DNA of 64,000 nucleotides from Alloalcanivorax profundimaris (GTDB lineage Bacteria > Pseudomonadota > Gammaproteobacteria > Pseudomonadales > Alcanivoracaceae): positions 1-64,000 of the forward strand of contig NZ_JABJWH010000013.1 in assembly GCF_015265435.1 (NCBI RefSeq), in the 5' to 3' direction. A program made the translations under genes and the position numbers. A model generated the notes under the pieces. The model had not been told where the DNA came from. It ran no database searches and saw nothing but the letters and a program-made list of their open reading frames with translations. Of this stretch, positions 51,441 through 60,919 are shown one piece after another. Numbering within the stretch: the stretch's first letter is position 1; the number at the start of each line of letters is the position of its first letter.

Positions 51441-53978
51441 ATGCGTTTGACCGTCTCCTGGATCCGGGCCCTCGCGCTGCTCGCGCTGGCCGCCGTTACC
51501 GGCGCCCTCCTGGTCCTCGCCGCCTGTTACCTCTACCTGGCCCCGCAGCTTCCGGCCGCCGGCGCCATCCGTGAAGTGGAATACCAGATCCCGCTTCGAA
51601 TCTATACCGAAGACGGCAAACTGCTCGCCGAGTACGGCGAGAAACGCCGCGAGCCGGTCACCTACGAGGACCTGCCGCCGCTGTTCGTGCAGGCGGTGCT
51701 GGCCGCCGAGGACGACCGCTTCTTCGAGCACCCCGGGGTCGACCCCAAGGGGCTGCTGCGCGCCGCCCTGGAGCTGCTGCGCTACCAGGAGATCCGCTCC
51801 GGCGGCTCCACCATCACCATGCAGGTGGCGCGTAACTTCTTCCTCGACCGGGAGCAGCGCTTCCTGCGCAAGTTCAACGAGATCGTGCTGGCGATCCAGA
51901 TCGAGCGCATCCTCAGCAAGGAGGAAATCCTCGAGCTGTATCTGAACAAGATCTACCTGGGCCACCGCGCCTACGGCGCCGAAGCCGCCGCCCAGGTTTA
52001 CTACGGCAAACCCATCGGCGAGCTGTCACTGGCCCAGTGGGCGATGATCGCCGGCCTGCCCAAGGCGCCCTCCGCCTACAACCCGATCACCAATCCGGAT
52101 CGGGCCCGGGTGCGCCGCAACTGGATCCTGCAGCGCATGGTGGGCACCGGCGCGATCAGCGAGGAACGGATGGAAAGCGCCCGCCAGGCGCCGGTGACCG
52201 CCCGCTACCACGCCGCCCGGCCGGAGGTGGAAGGGGCCTATATGGGCGAACTGGCGCGCGTGGCCGCCGAGAAGCTGGTGGACCAGGACATCTATACCGA
52301 GGGCGTGCGCATCTTCACCACCCTGGACGCCAAGCGCCAGAACGCCGCCGTCGCCGCTCTGCGCCAGGGCCTGCACGCCTACGACGAACGCCACGGCTAC
52401 CGGGGCCCGCTGGGCAAGGTGGACATCGACGGCCTGCCGCAACCGGGCTGGCCCGAGCCGGAGGACACCGAGGCGGCGCCGGACCAGGACCAGCCGGAAC
52501 CGGAACTGGCCGAGGAAACCAAGCCGGACCCGGCGGACACCCTGGACGACGACCGCGCCGCCTGGGTGGACACCTTCCGCGACCAACCCGCCTACGGCCC
52601 CCTGCGCACCGCCGTGGTCACCGCCCTGCGCGAGCGCCAGGCGGCGGTGTTGCTGGCCGACGGCAAGCAGGCGGTACTCGACTGGGACGACCTGCGCTGG
52701 GCCAAGCCGGCCCTGCGCAAGGGCTATGTGGGCGAGGCGCCGAACCGGGCCGCCGACGTGCTGCAACCGGGCGACATTATTTATGTGCGCCCGGTAGGGG
52801 GCGGCGAGGATTCCCACTGGCGCCTGGCGCAACTGCCCAAGGCGCAATCGGCGATCGCCTCCGTGGACCCGGACACCGGCGCGGTGCGCGCCCTGCAGGG
52901 CGGCTACAGCTTCTACGCCTCCAAGTTCAACCGGGCGGTTCAGGCACGCCGCCAGGTGGGCTCCGCGTTCAAGCCGTTCGTCTACACCGCCGCCCTGGAA
53001 AACGGTTTCACCCCCGCCACCATCATCAATGACGCCCCGGTGGTGTTCGACGACGCCAACCTGGACGAGGCCTGGCGGCCCACCGGCGCCAGCGACCGCT
53101 TCTACGGCCCCACCCGGCTGCGCGAAGCGCTGTACCGGTCGCTCAACCTGGTGTCCATCCGCATTCTGCGGCAGATGGGCATCAGCCAGACCATGAACAC
53201 CCTGGACCGCTTCGGCCTGCCCACCGACCGCTTCCAGCGCGACCTGTCCCTCGCCCTGGGCAGCGCCTCCCTGACGCCGCTGGAGGTGGCCACCGCCTAC
53301 GCCATCTTCGCCAACGGCGGCTACCGGGTGCGGCCGTTCTTCGTCGAACGCATCGAGGACAAGAACGGCAAGGTGCTGTGGAAGGCCCCGGCGGTGGAGA
53401 AGTGCGAGGCGCCCTGCGCCGTGGTGGACGACGCCGGGAGCGTGCCGGAAAGCACCCCGGAGGCCGACGACGAGGGCCGCTTCATCCAGCCGCCGCCGGT
53501 GAAGGCGCCCCGGGTGATCGACGAGGACACCATCTGGCTGATGAACTCCCTCCTCCACGACGTGGTGATGCGCGGCACCGGCCGCGACGCCCGCCGCCTG
53601 GGCCGCGATGATCTGCACGGCAAGACCGGCACCACCAACGATCAGGTGGACGCCTGGTTCTCCGGCTTCTCGCCGGCCCTGGTGACTACCGTCTGGGTGG
53701 GTTTCGACAACCCGGCCACCCTGGGCTGGGGCGAGTACGGCGGCCGCGCCGCCCTGCCGATCTGGATCGACTACATGGGCAAGGCCCTGGACGGCGTGCC
53801 GGAACGGCATCCGCCGCAGCCGCCGGGCGTGGTGTCCGTGCGCATCGACCCGGAAAGCGGCCTGCGTGCCCGGCCGGACAACGATGACGCCATCTTCGAG
53901 TACTTCCGCGAGGACAACGTGCCGGAGCTGGAAGCCCCGCACAGCAATGATGGGCGCAGCCCGGAGCAGATCTTCTAA
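51441..53978 (+). CDS. ponA: penicillin-binding protein 1A
   Basis: Bifunctional peptidoglycan synthase, 845 residues. Membrane anchor (8-33); GT51 domain with catalytic Glu90 (AAEDDRFFEH) and GGSTITMQVARNFF; an OB-like insert (about 320-480, with an acidic Pro-rich loop); transpeptidase with SAFK (Ser508, Lys511), SLN (567-569) and KTGT (728-731). An open frame continues 61 codons upstream through the promoter region, but the ATG at 51441 gives the family start. Confidence 0.96.
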   Translation: MRLTVSWIRALALLALAAVTGALLVLAACYLYLAPQLPAAGAIREVEYQIPLRIYTEDGKLLAEYGEKRREPVTYEDLPPLFVQAVLAAEDDRFFEHPGVDPKGLLRAALELLRYQEIRSGGSTITMQVARNFFLDREQRFLRKFNEIVLAIQIERILSKEEILELYLNKIYLGHRAYGAEAAAQVYYGKPIGELSLAQWAMIAGLPKAPSAYNPITNPDRARVRRNWILQRMVGTGAISEERMESARQAPVTARYHAARPEVEGAYMGELARVAAEKLVDQDIYTEGVRIFTTLDAKRQNAAVAALRQGLHAYDERHGYRGPLGKVDIDGLPQPGWPEPEDTEAAPDQDQPEPELAEETKPDPADTLDDDRAAWVDTFRDQPAYGPLRTAVVTALRERQAAVLLADGKQAVLDWDDLRWAKPALRKGYVGEAPNRAADVLQPGDIIYVRPVGGGEDSHWRLAQLPKAQSAIASVDPDTGAVRALQGGYSFYASKFNRAVQARRQVGSAFKPFVYTAALENGFTPATIINDAPVVFDDANLDEAWRPTGASDRFYGPTRLREALYRSLNLVSIRILRQMGISQTMNTLDRFGLPTDRFQRDLSLALGSASLTPLEVATAYAIFANGGYRVRPFFVERIEDKNGKVLWKAPAVEKCEAPCAVVDDAGSVPESTPEADDEGRFIQPPPVKAPRVIDEDTIWLMNSLLHDVVMRGTGRDARRLGRDDLHGKTGTTNDQVDAWFSGFSPALVTTVWVGFDNPATLGWGEYGGRAALPIWIDYMGKALDGVPERHPPQPPGVVSVRIDPESGLRARPDNDDAIFEYFREDNVPELEAPHSNDGRSPEQIF

Positions 53979-53984
53979 ACAAGA

Positions 53985-54104
53985 GCGGCGCCTTTCGGCG
54001 CCGCGATGCAGGATTCAGGATACAAGATGAAGGGCCAGGCACCGTGCCATACCCTGTATCCTTCATCCTTCATCCTGCATCGGGCGGCCCCGGGCCGCCC
54101 TTTC
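53985..54104 (+). terminator. ponA downstream hairpins and terminator
   Basis: Three stems follow ponA: GCGGCGCC/GGCGCCGC (53985-54004); a longer imperfect inverted repeat with ends GATGCAGGAT (54005-54014) and ATCCTGCATC (54072-54081); and GGGCGGC/GCCGCCC (54082-54100) followed by TTTCT. The last is the likely terminator; the middle one looks like a dispersed repeat rich in TTCATCC. Confidence 0.65.
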
Positions 54105-55379
54105 TCAAAGCTCCGGGAAGATCTCGTCCAGCGAGTTGAGCGGGTAATGGGACGGGTACCCCTTACGGGCAACGCCGGATTCCACCGCCGCCTCGGCCAC
54201 CGCCGCGGCAACCCGCCCCAGCAGACGCGGGTCATTGGGCTTGGGAATGATGTAGTCCGCGCCGAACTTCAGCTCACCGCCGCCGTAGGCCTCCAGCACT
54301 TCCTTGGGCGGCGCCTCGCGCACCAGCTCGGCGATGGCGTGCACGGCGGCGATCTTCATCTCCTCGTTGATGGAGGTGGAGCGCACGTCCAGAGCACCCC
54401 GGAACATGTACGGAAAGCACAGCACATTGTTCACCTGGTTCGGGTAGTCCGACCGGCCGGTGGCGATGATGGCGTCGGCGCGGGCCGCCTTGGCCACTTC
54501 CGGGCGGATCTCCGGATCCGGGTTGGCCAGCGCGAAGATGATCGGCTTGGGCGCCATCTTCTTGACCATCTCCGAGGTCAGCATGTCCGGCCCGGACACC
54601 CCGATGAACACATCCGCGTCTTCCACGGCGTCGTCCAGGGTACGCTTGTCGGTGTCGTTGGCGAGCGCCGCCTTGTACTGGTTGAGATCGTCGCGGCGGC
54701 TGTGGATCACGCCCTTGCGGTCCAGCACCAGGATGTTCTCCTTGCGCGCGCCCATCTCGATGAGCAGGCGCACGGAGGCCACGCCCGCGGCGCCGGCGCC
54801 CACGCACACCACCTTGATGTCCTCGATGTTCTTGCCCTGGATCTCCAGAGCATTGAGCAGGCCGGCGCCCACCACGATGGCGGTGCCGTGCTGGTCATCG
54901 TGGAATACCGGCACGTCGCACTGCTCCTTGAGCACGCGCTCGATCTCGAAGCATTCCGGCGCGCGGATGTCCTCGAGATTGATGCCGCCGAAGGTGCGGT
55001 GGATGCGCACAACGGTGTCGATGAACGCCTGCGGGTCCTCGGCTTCCACCTCGATGTCGAACACGTCGATGCCGGCGAACAGCTTGAACAGGATCCCCTT
55101 GCCTTCCATCACCGGCTTGGACGCCAGCGCGCCCAGATTGCCAAGACCGAGAATGGCGCTGCCATCACTGATCACCGCCACCAGATTGCCCTTGGAGGTA
55201 AACCGGTAAGCCAGCTCCGGCTCGCGGGCGATTTCACGCACCGGCTCCGCCACCCCCGGGCTGTACGCCAGGCTGAGGTCACGGCTGGTCGCCGCCGGCT
55301 TGGTCACCTCAACGCTGATCTTCCCCGGACGCGGTTTCGCGTGGTATTCCAGGGCCGCCTTTTTCAGATCCTCGGACAT
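54105..55379 (-). CDS. maeB: malic enzyme, short form
   Basis: Oxidative decarboxylation of malate to pyruvate. 424 residues from the ATG at 55379, after GGAG. It has the [26 protein letters not shown] and [12 protein letters not shown] motifs and the dinucleotide loop [10 protein letters not shown]. It lacks the C-terminal phosphotransacetylase-like domain of E. coli MaeB (759 residues), as in Pseudomonas. Cofactor preference cannot be read with certainty. Confidence 0.94.
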   Translation of the reverse strand: MSEDLKKAALEYHAKPRPGKISVEVTKPAATSRDLSLAYSPGVAEPVREIAREPELAYRFTSKGNLVAVISDGSAILGLGNLGALASKPVMEGKGILFKLFAGIDVFDIEVEAEDPQAFIDTVVRIHRTFGGINLEDIRAPECFEIERVLKEQCDVPVFHDDQHGTAIVVGAGLLNALEIQGKNIEDIKVVCVGAGAAGVASVRLLIEMGARKENILVLDRKGVIHSRRDDLNQYKAALANDTDKRTLDDAVEDADVFIGVSGPDMLTSEMVKKMAPKPIIFALANPDPEIRPEVAKAARADAIIATGRSDYPNQVNNVLCFPYMFRGALDVRSTSINEEMKIAAVHAIAELVREAPPKEVLEAYGGGELKFGADYIIPKPNDPRLLGRVAAAVAEAAVESGVARKGYPSHYPLNSLDEIFPEL

Positions 55380-55421
55380 GGGGGTCTCCACAAACACTCA
55401 ATAACAAAAAATACTCTGCGA

Positions 55422-55452
55422 AAAGCAAAAAGCACCCTGGCGGGTGCTTTTC
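55422..55452 (-). terminator. intrinsic terminator of rpmE
   Basis: On the minus strand AAAAGCACCC, loop GCCA, GGGTGCTTTT and then TGCTTTT. The stem (55431-55448) directly follows rpmE by 30 bases and is upstream of maeB. Confidence 0.85.
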
Positions 55453-55480
55453 ACAGGCAAGACGAAACGCGTTTTAGTCT

Positions 55481-55702
55481 TTACTTGTTCTTGCCTGAGC
55501 GCATCATGCCGAAACGCTGCTTGAACTTGTCGATCTGGCCACCGCTTTCGGCCTGCTTCTGCTTGCCGGTGTAGAACGGGTGGCAGGCGGAGCACACATC
55601 CACCTCGTAGGTGCCGCTCAGGGTGGAACGCGTTTCGATCACGTTCCCGCAGCTGCAGGTGATGGACACGTCCTGGTAATCGGGATGGATCTCTGTTTTC
55701 AT
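55481..55702 (-). CDS. rpmE: 50S ribosomal protein L31, zinc-binding form
   Basis: 73 residues from the ATG at 55702, after AAGGAGCTTAGCT. Zinc ligands Cys16, Cys18, Cys37 and Cys40 ([19 protein letters not shown]) show the C+ form, which is replaced by the C- form under zinc limitation in some bacteria. Its order beside priA matches Pseudomonas. Confidence 0.97.
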   Translation of the reverse strand: MKTEIHPDYQDVSITCSCGNVIETRSTLSGTYEVDVCSACHPFYTGKQKQAESGGQIDKFKQRFGMMRSGKNK

Positions 55703-55830
55703 AGCTAAGCTCCTTCGGGTGTCGCTACCCGAGCCGATCGTCGGGCACCACACTGGCTTGCGCCGGGCAAAAGTGAAGGCGAATCATAACAGCTTGACAC
55801 CGATGCGCAAGAGATAACCGGACGCTTCCC

Positions 55831-58017
55831 GTGCCGTCTCCATCCGTTGTACAGGTCGCCCTGCCGGTGCCCCTGCCCGGCTGCTTCGACTACCGTCTGC
55901 CCCCCGGCGCGCCGGCCCCCGCCCGTGGCTGTCGCGTGGAAGTGCCGTTCGGCCGCCGCACCCTGGTGGGCCTGGTCCACGACCACCAACCCAGCGAGCT
56001 GAAACAGCTCAAGACCGTCAAGCGCGTGCTCGACGACGAACCGGTCATCGACCCGGCTCTGTATGCCCTGTGCGAACGCGCCGCCCGCTACTACCACCAC
56101 CCCCTGGGCGAAGTGCTCAACTTCGTGCTGCCGGCGTTGCTGCGCCAGGGTCAGCCGGCCCGCGCCGGCGGCGAGGTGCGCTGGCGCCTCACCGACCGTG
56201 GCCACCATGTGGCGCCGGACCGGCTGGCCCGGGCACCGCGCCAGCTTCAGGCCATGGAAATCCTCGCCGAGCACCCGCGCGGGCTCACCCCGGCCATGCT
56301 GGAAGCCCTGTCGGTGTCGCGGCCGGCGCTGCAGGCCCTGCGCGACAAGGAATGGGTGGAGCGGGTGGAAGTGGCCGAGACGCCGCCGCCGGAGGTGGAC
56401 GAGGTGCGCGCCGAACCGGCCCTGCACGCCAACGCCGAGCAGCGCGCCGCCATCGAGGCGATCACCGGCGCCGAGGGCTTTCAACCCTTCCTGCTCGACG
56501 GCGTCACCGGCAGCGGCAAGACCGAGGTGTACCTGCAGGCCATGGCGCCGGTGCTGGCCGCCGGCAAGCAGGTGCTGGTGCTGGTGCCGGAAATCGGCCT
56601 CACGCCGCAGACCCTGCGCCGCTTCCGGCAGCGTTTCGCGGTGCCGGTGACGGTGCTGCATTCCGGCCTCACCGACCGCGAGCGGCTGGACGCCTGGGTG
56701 GCCGCCCGGGAAGGCCACGCGCGCATTCTCATCGGCACCCGCTCGGCGGTGTTCACGCCCCTGGCGCGCCCTGGCCTGATCATCGTCGACGAGGCCCACG
56801 ACGCCTCCCTGAAACAGCAGGATGGCTTCCGCTATCACGCCCGCGACCTGGCCAGTTGGCGCGCCCAGCAGCTGGCCGTGCCGGTGGTGCACGGCAGCGC
56901 CACCCCGGCCCTGGAGACCCTGCAACTGGCCCGCGACGGGCGCTATCACTGGTTGCGCCTGCGCCAGCGGGCCGGCGGCGCCGGCGCGCCGCCGATCGAA
57001 TTGCTGGACGCCCGCGACGCCACCCCGGACCGGCCGCTGCTGCCCACCGCCCTGAAGGCGATCAGCGAGACCCTGGCCCGTGGCGAGCAGGCCCTGGTAT
57101 TCCTCAACCGGCGCGGCTTCGCGCCGGTGATCCTGTGCCGCGACTGTGGCTGGCAGGACGAATGCCCACGCTGCGACAGCCTGATGACCTGGCACCGCAG
57201 CGAGCACCGGCTGCGCTGCCACCACTGCGGCCACCAGCACCGGGTGCCGCAACGCTGCGGCCAGTGCGGCTCCACCAACCTCACCGACGCCGGCGCCGGC
57301 ACCGAAAAACTGGAAAGCCTGCTCGCCGAGCACGGCGACGCGCCGGTAGTGCGCATCGACCGCGACACCACCCGCCGCAAGGGCAGCCTGGACGCCAAGC
57401 TGGCGCAGATCCAGAAGGGCGAGCCAGCGGTGTTGGTGGGCACCCAAATGCTGGCCAAGGGCCACCATTTTCCGCGCCTCAGCCTGGCGGTGATCATGAA
57501 CATGGACGCCGGCTTTCTCAGCGCCGACTTCCGCGGGCCGGAGCAGGCCGCCCAACTGCTGCTGCAGGTGGCCGGCCGCAGCGGCCGCCAGGACCGGCCC
57601 GGCCGGGTCCTGATGCAGAGCCGTCACGGCGACCATAACCTGGTGCGTCTGGCCGCCGCCGGCGATTACCACGCTCTGGCCGACGCCCTGCTGGCGGAAC
57701 GCCGGGCCGCCGCGCTGCCGCCCTTCGGTCACCTCGCCCTGTTGCGCTGCGAAGCCATGGCCATGGACCAGGCCCTGGCCTTCCTGGAGGAATGCGCCAC
57801 CCAATTGCCCGAGGTGGAGGGCGCCCATGTGCTCGGCCCGGTGCCCGCGCCCATGGAAAAACGGGCCGGCCGCTACCGCGCCCAGCTGTTGGTGCAGAGC
57901 GCCAACCGCCCGGCCCTGCACGGTTTGCTGGACACCCTCATGCCCCTGGCCCGGTCCCTGCCCTCCGGCCGCCGCTGCCGCTGGCACCTGGACGTGGACC
58001 CCATCGATCTGCTCTGA
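55831..58017 (+). CDS. priA: primosomal protein N' (replication restart helicase)
   Basis: 728 residues, GTG start. N-terminal 3'-DNA-binding domain (about 1-105) and winged helix (about 110-180), then a superfamily 2 helicase with Walker A GVTGSGKT (224-231), DEAH (320-323), GSATP and a zinc region with paired cysteines (CRDCGWQDECPRC, CHHCGH, CGQCG; about 432-482). It reloads the replisome at stalled forks. Divergent from rpmE. Confidence 0.96.
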   Translation: MPSPSVVQVALPVPLPGCFDYRLPPGAPAPARGCRVEVPFGRRTLVGLVHDHQPSELKQLKTVKRVLDDEPVIDPALYALCERAARYYHHPLGEVLNFVLPALLRQGQPARAGGEVRWRLTDRGHHVAPDRLARAPRQLQAMEILAEHPRGLTPAMLEALSVSRPALQALRDKEWVERVEVAETPPPEVDEVRAEPALHANAEQRAAIEAITGAEGFQPFLLDGVTGSGKTEVYLQAMAPVLAAGKQVLVLVPEIGLTPQTLRRFRQRFAVPVTVLHSGLTDRERLDAWVAAREGHARILIGTRSAVFTPLARPGLIIVDEAHDASLKQQDGFRYHARDLASWRAQQLAVPVVHGSATPALETLQLARDGRYHWLRLRQRAGGAGAPPIELLDARDATPDRPLLPTALKAISETLARGEQALVFLNRRGFAPVILCRDCGWQDECPRCDSLMTWHRSEHRLRCHHCGHQHRVPQRCGQCGSTNLTDAGAGTEKLESLLAEHGDAPVVRIDRDTTRRKGSLDAKLAQIQKGEPAVLVGTQMLAKGHHFPRLSLAVIMNMDAGFLSADFRGPEQAAQLLLQVAGRSGRQDRPGRVLMQSRHGDHNLVRLAAAGDYHALADALLAERRAAALPPFGHLALLRCEAMAMDQALAFLEECATQLPEVEGAHVLGPVPAPMEKRAGRYRAQLLVQSANRPALHGLLDTLMPLARSLPSGRRCRWHLDVDPIDLL

Positions 58018-58049
58018 CGCTGGCCGCCATCGAAAATACCGATGGAAAT

Positions 58050-58067
58050 AAGTCATATAACTTGACT
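58050..58067. promoter_or_regulatory. imperfect palindrome upstream of the efflux pair
   Basis: AAGTCATATAACTT (58050-58063) is symmetric at 12 of 14 positions and overlaps AGTCA-N7-TGACT (58051-58067). It sits about 60 bases before the emrB-like start in an AT-rich patch, typical of a TetR or MarR site, but no such regulator is adjacent in this window. Confidence 0.4.
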
Positions 58068-58125
58068 AAAATACCCGCCTTCCCAAGCGTCCCCGGCGCT
58101 TTTCATTCCCGGCCAGGAGAGTTGC

Positions 58126-59682
58126 ATGAGCCAGGTCGACGCCCTGTTCGACCGCTACGGCACCCGTTATCGCATCTGGGTCACCCTCACCGTGATGCTC
58201 GGCCTGGTGGCCCTGGGCATGTCCATCACCATCGTCAATGTGGCCATTCCTTATATAAAGGGCGCGTTCGGCATGAGCGACAGCCAGGTGCAATGGCTGT
58301 CCACCGGCTTCCTGGCGTCCACCACGGTATCCCTGCTGATGGCGCCCTGGCTGGTGTCGGCGGTGGGCCAGCGCGCCACCTTCATGGGGTTGCTGCTGGT
58401 GTTCATCGCCGCCTCCTTCCTGGGCGGCCTGGGCCAGAGCATGAGCATGCTGATCGCCGCGCGGGTGATCCAGGGCGGCATGACCGGCCTGATCCGCCCG
58501 GTGGCCATGGAGGCGCTGTTCGCCGCCTACCCGCCCCAGAACCGGGGCATGGCCACCGCCATGTACGGCATGTGCCTGGGGCTGCCACTGACCCTGGCCA
58601 CGGTGATCGGCGGCTGGCTGGTGGAGCATTTCACCTGGCGCTATGTGTTCTTCATCACCCTGCCGATCTGCGTGGCGGCGGTGGTGATGGGCTATTTCTT
58701 CCTGCCGCCCCGTGAGCACAAGGGCCCGCGCCCGCCGTTCGACTGGGCCGGGGTGGTGTTGCTGTTCACCGCCGTGTTCACGGTGCTGGCGGCGCTGTCC
58801 AACGGCCAGCGCTGGGGCTGGGACGACCCTTACGTGCCCACCCTGCTGCTCACCGGTTTGCTCTGCGGCGCCACCTTCGTGGCCTGGCAGAAACGCACCG
58901 CCCACCCCTTGCTGGATCTGGCGATCTTCGAGAACCGCACCTTCGTGATCGGCACCCTGGCCATGCTGCTGTTCGGCGGCACCTTCTACGGCATCATGTA
59001 TCTGCTGCCCCAGTTCGTGCAGTCGATCCTGCATTACAGCCCGATCAGCGCCGGCCAGATCTTCCTGCCCTCCACCGCCGTGCTGGCGGTGCTGGTGCCC
59101 ATGGTGGGCCGGCTCAGCGACCGCTACCCGCCGCACTGGATCACCCTCCCCGGGCTGGCCTGCACCCTGATGGCGGTGTGGCTGATGACGCACATGGACT
59201 GGAACACCAGCTTCACCTACCTGGCGGTGGCCATGGCGGTGCTGTCCATCGGCATGGCGGCGTTTCCGCCGCCGACCCTGTCCAAGGCCATCGCCGCCCT
59301 GCCACCCCGCCTCACCGGCCACGGCTCCGGGGCCATCAACTTCGCCATGCAGCTGGGCGGCGCCATGGGCACCGCCGCCCTGGTGATCCTGCTGGACCGG
59401 CGCACCGCCAGCCATGGCCAGCACCTCAACGCCGGGGTGCACGCCGGCAACGCCCAGGCCCAGCAGCAACTGGGCCAGCTCGCCGAGCTGGCCGGCCGGC
59501 TGGGCGTGCCGGACACCCAGCAGGGCGCCATCGCCGGCCATCTGATGGGCCGCGTCGAGGCCATCTGGGCGTCGATCCTGGCCTACCAGGACGGCTTCTG
59601 GGTCCTGGTCGCCAGCCTGGTGGTGGTGGCCGTGCCGTCACTGCTGCTCAGCCGCCTGGGGCGCGGCGCGCCGACCCATTGA
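58126..59682 (+). CDS. DHA2-family MFS multidrug transporter (EmrB/QacA type)
   Basis: 518 residues, about 14 membrane segments, with the DHA2 motif C-like region GMCLGLPLTLATVIGG and the motif D1-like start VTIVNVAIPYIKG-type sequence. It pumps hydrophobic toxic compounds with the membrane-fusion protein encoded next. The start follows AGGAGAG. This two-gene unit interrupts the priA-argS order known from Pseudomonas. Confidence 0.92.
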   Translation: MSQVDALFDRYGTRYRIWVTLTVMLGLVALGMSITIVNVAIPYIKGAFGMSDSQVQWLSTGFLASTTVSLLMAPWLVSAVGQRATFMGLLLVFIAASFLGGLGQSMSMLIAARVIQGGMTGLIRPVAMEALFAAYPPQNRGMATAMYGMCLGLPLTLATVIGGWLVEHFTWRYVFFITLPICVAAVVMGYFFLPPREHKGPRPPFDWAGVVLLFTAVFTVLAALSNGQRWGWDDPYVPTLLLTGLLCGATFVAWQKRTAHPLLDLAIFENRTFVIGTLAMLLFGGTFYGIMYLLPQFVQSILHYSPISAGQIFLPSTAVLAVLVPMVGRLSDRYPPHWITLPGLACTLMAVWLMTHMDWNTSFTYLAVAMAVLSIGMAAFPPPTLSKAIAALPPRLTGHGSGAINFAMQLGGAMGTAALVILLDRRTASHGQHLNAGVHAGNAQAQQQLGQLAELAGRLGVPDTQQGAIAGHLMGRVEAIWASILAYQDGFWVLVASLVVVAVPSLLLSRLGRGAPTH

Positions 59683-59715
59683 GTTCATTCACGTGACCGA
59701 ATCAAGGATTTCACC

Positions 59716-60855
59716 ATGACTTCGTCCTCCTCCGCTTCGCCACGCCGCCCGTCGCGGCGGCTCAAGCTCGCCGCGCTGGCGATCCTGGTGCTGCTGTGCC
59801 TGGTGTGGATGGCCTTCGCCATCGCCCACCGGCTTACCCACGTGAGCGCCCAGGACGCCCGCGTCATGGCCAGCCAGGTCACCGTCAGCAGCCGTCTGGA
59901 CGGCTGGGTCACGGACTTCACCATCACCGAAGGGGACCGGCTGGAAAAAGGCGACACCGTGGCCAACCTGTACAGCGAGCCGGAACAGCGCCACCTGGCC
60001 GCCCTGGAGGCGGAAGTGGCCACCATGCAGGCCCGGCTGGATTACGAACGCGCGCGCCAGGAGCTGGGTGAGCAGCAGTTCCAGGGCGGGGTGACCATCA
60101 CCGGCCAGGAGCTGGATTCCGCCAAGGCCGCCGAGCAAGCCGCCCGCTCCCGCCTGACCAGCGCCCGGGAGGATTACAAACGCACCGAGGCGCTCTACAA
60201 GAAAGGCTCCATCTCCAAGCAACGCCGCGACCAGGACTACTACGCCTACCAGACCGCCCGCGCCGAGTATCAGCGCGCCCAGCAGGAAGTGGCGGTGAGC
60301 CGCTCCCAGGCTGAAAACGCCCATGTGGGCTTTCTCAACGGCGTGCAGGTACCGCTGCCGCCGCCGGCGGTGATGCGCTCCCGGGTCAAGGTGGCGGAGA
60401 ACCAGCTGGCCCGCGCCCGGGCGGACCTGGAGGAGGAAAAAGTGCGGGTGCGCGACCTGCGCGTGCCCAGCCCCATCGGCGGCGTGGTCAACAAGACCCT
60501 GGTGGATCAGGGCGAGTACGTGAGCGCCGGCCAACCGCTGTTGATGATGCACGACCCGGACGATCTCTGGGTGGAGGCCAACATCAAGGAGACCGACATC
60601 GGCGAGCTGCGCCCCGGCCAGCCGGTGGCGATCACCGTGGACGCCTACCCGGATGAGCACTTCGCCGGCGAGGTGCGCATCGTCGGCCGCGCCGCCACCA
60701 GCCAGTTCGCGCTGCTGCCCGATCCCAACCCGTCCGGCAACTTCACCAAGATCACCCAGCGCATCCCGGTGCGCATCCGGCTCACCGAGGGCCCCGTGGA
60801 GCGCATCGGCCCGGGCATGATGGTGGAGGTGGACATCGACGTGAGCGGCGGCTGA
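59716..60855 (+). CDS. HlyD-family membrane fusion protein (EmrA type)
   Basis: 379 residues: membrane anchor (17-39), biotinyl-lipoyl halves (about 45-85 and 245-290, [26 protein letters not shown]-like), a long alpha-helical hairpin (about 95-225) and a beta-barrel domain. It bridges the EmrB-like pump to an outer-membrane TolC channel, which must be encoded elsewhere. It begins 33 bases after the transporter. Confidence 0.92.
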   Translation: MTSSSSASPRRPSRRLKLAALAILVLLCLVWMAFAIAHRLTHVSAQDARVMASQVTVSSRLDGWVTDFTITEGDRLEKGDTVANLYSEPEQRHLAALEAEVATMQARLDYERARQELGEQQFQGGVTITGQELDSAKAAEQAARSRLTSAREDYKRTEALYKKGSISKQRRDQDYYAYQTARAEYQRAQQEVAVSRSQAENAHVGFLNGVQVPLPPPAVMRSRVKVAENQLARARADLEEEKVRVRDLRVPSPIGGVVNKTLVDQGEYVSAGQPLLMMHDPDDLWVEANIKETDIGELRPGQPVAITVDAYPDEHFAGEVRIVGRAATSQFALLPDPNPSGNFTKITQRIPVRIRLTEGPVERIGPGMMVEVDIDVSGG

Positions 60856-60919
60856 GGGGGCGGAATTCCGCATTCGTTTCACGTACAATCGGCGGCCCAA
60901 TCCACGGCCCCGGAAGAAC

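Noticed and set aside
55840-55850. TTGTACA near the priA start as a further GntR-type site
   Set aside because: It lies inside the coding sequence, is only a hexamer and lacks the TGTATACA core.
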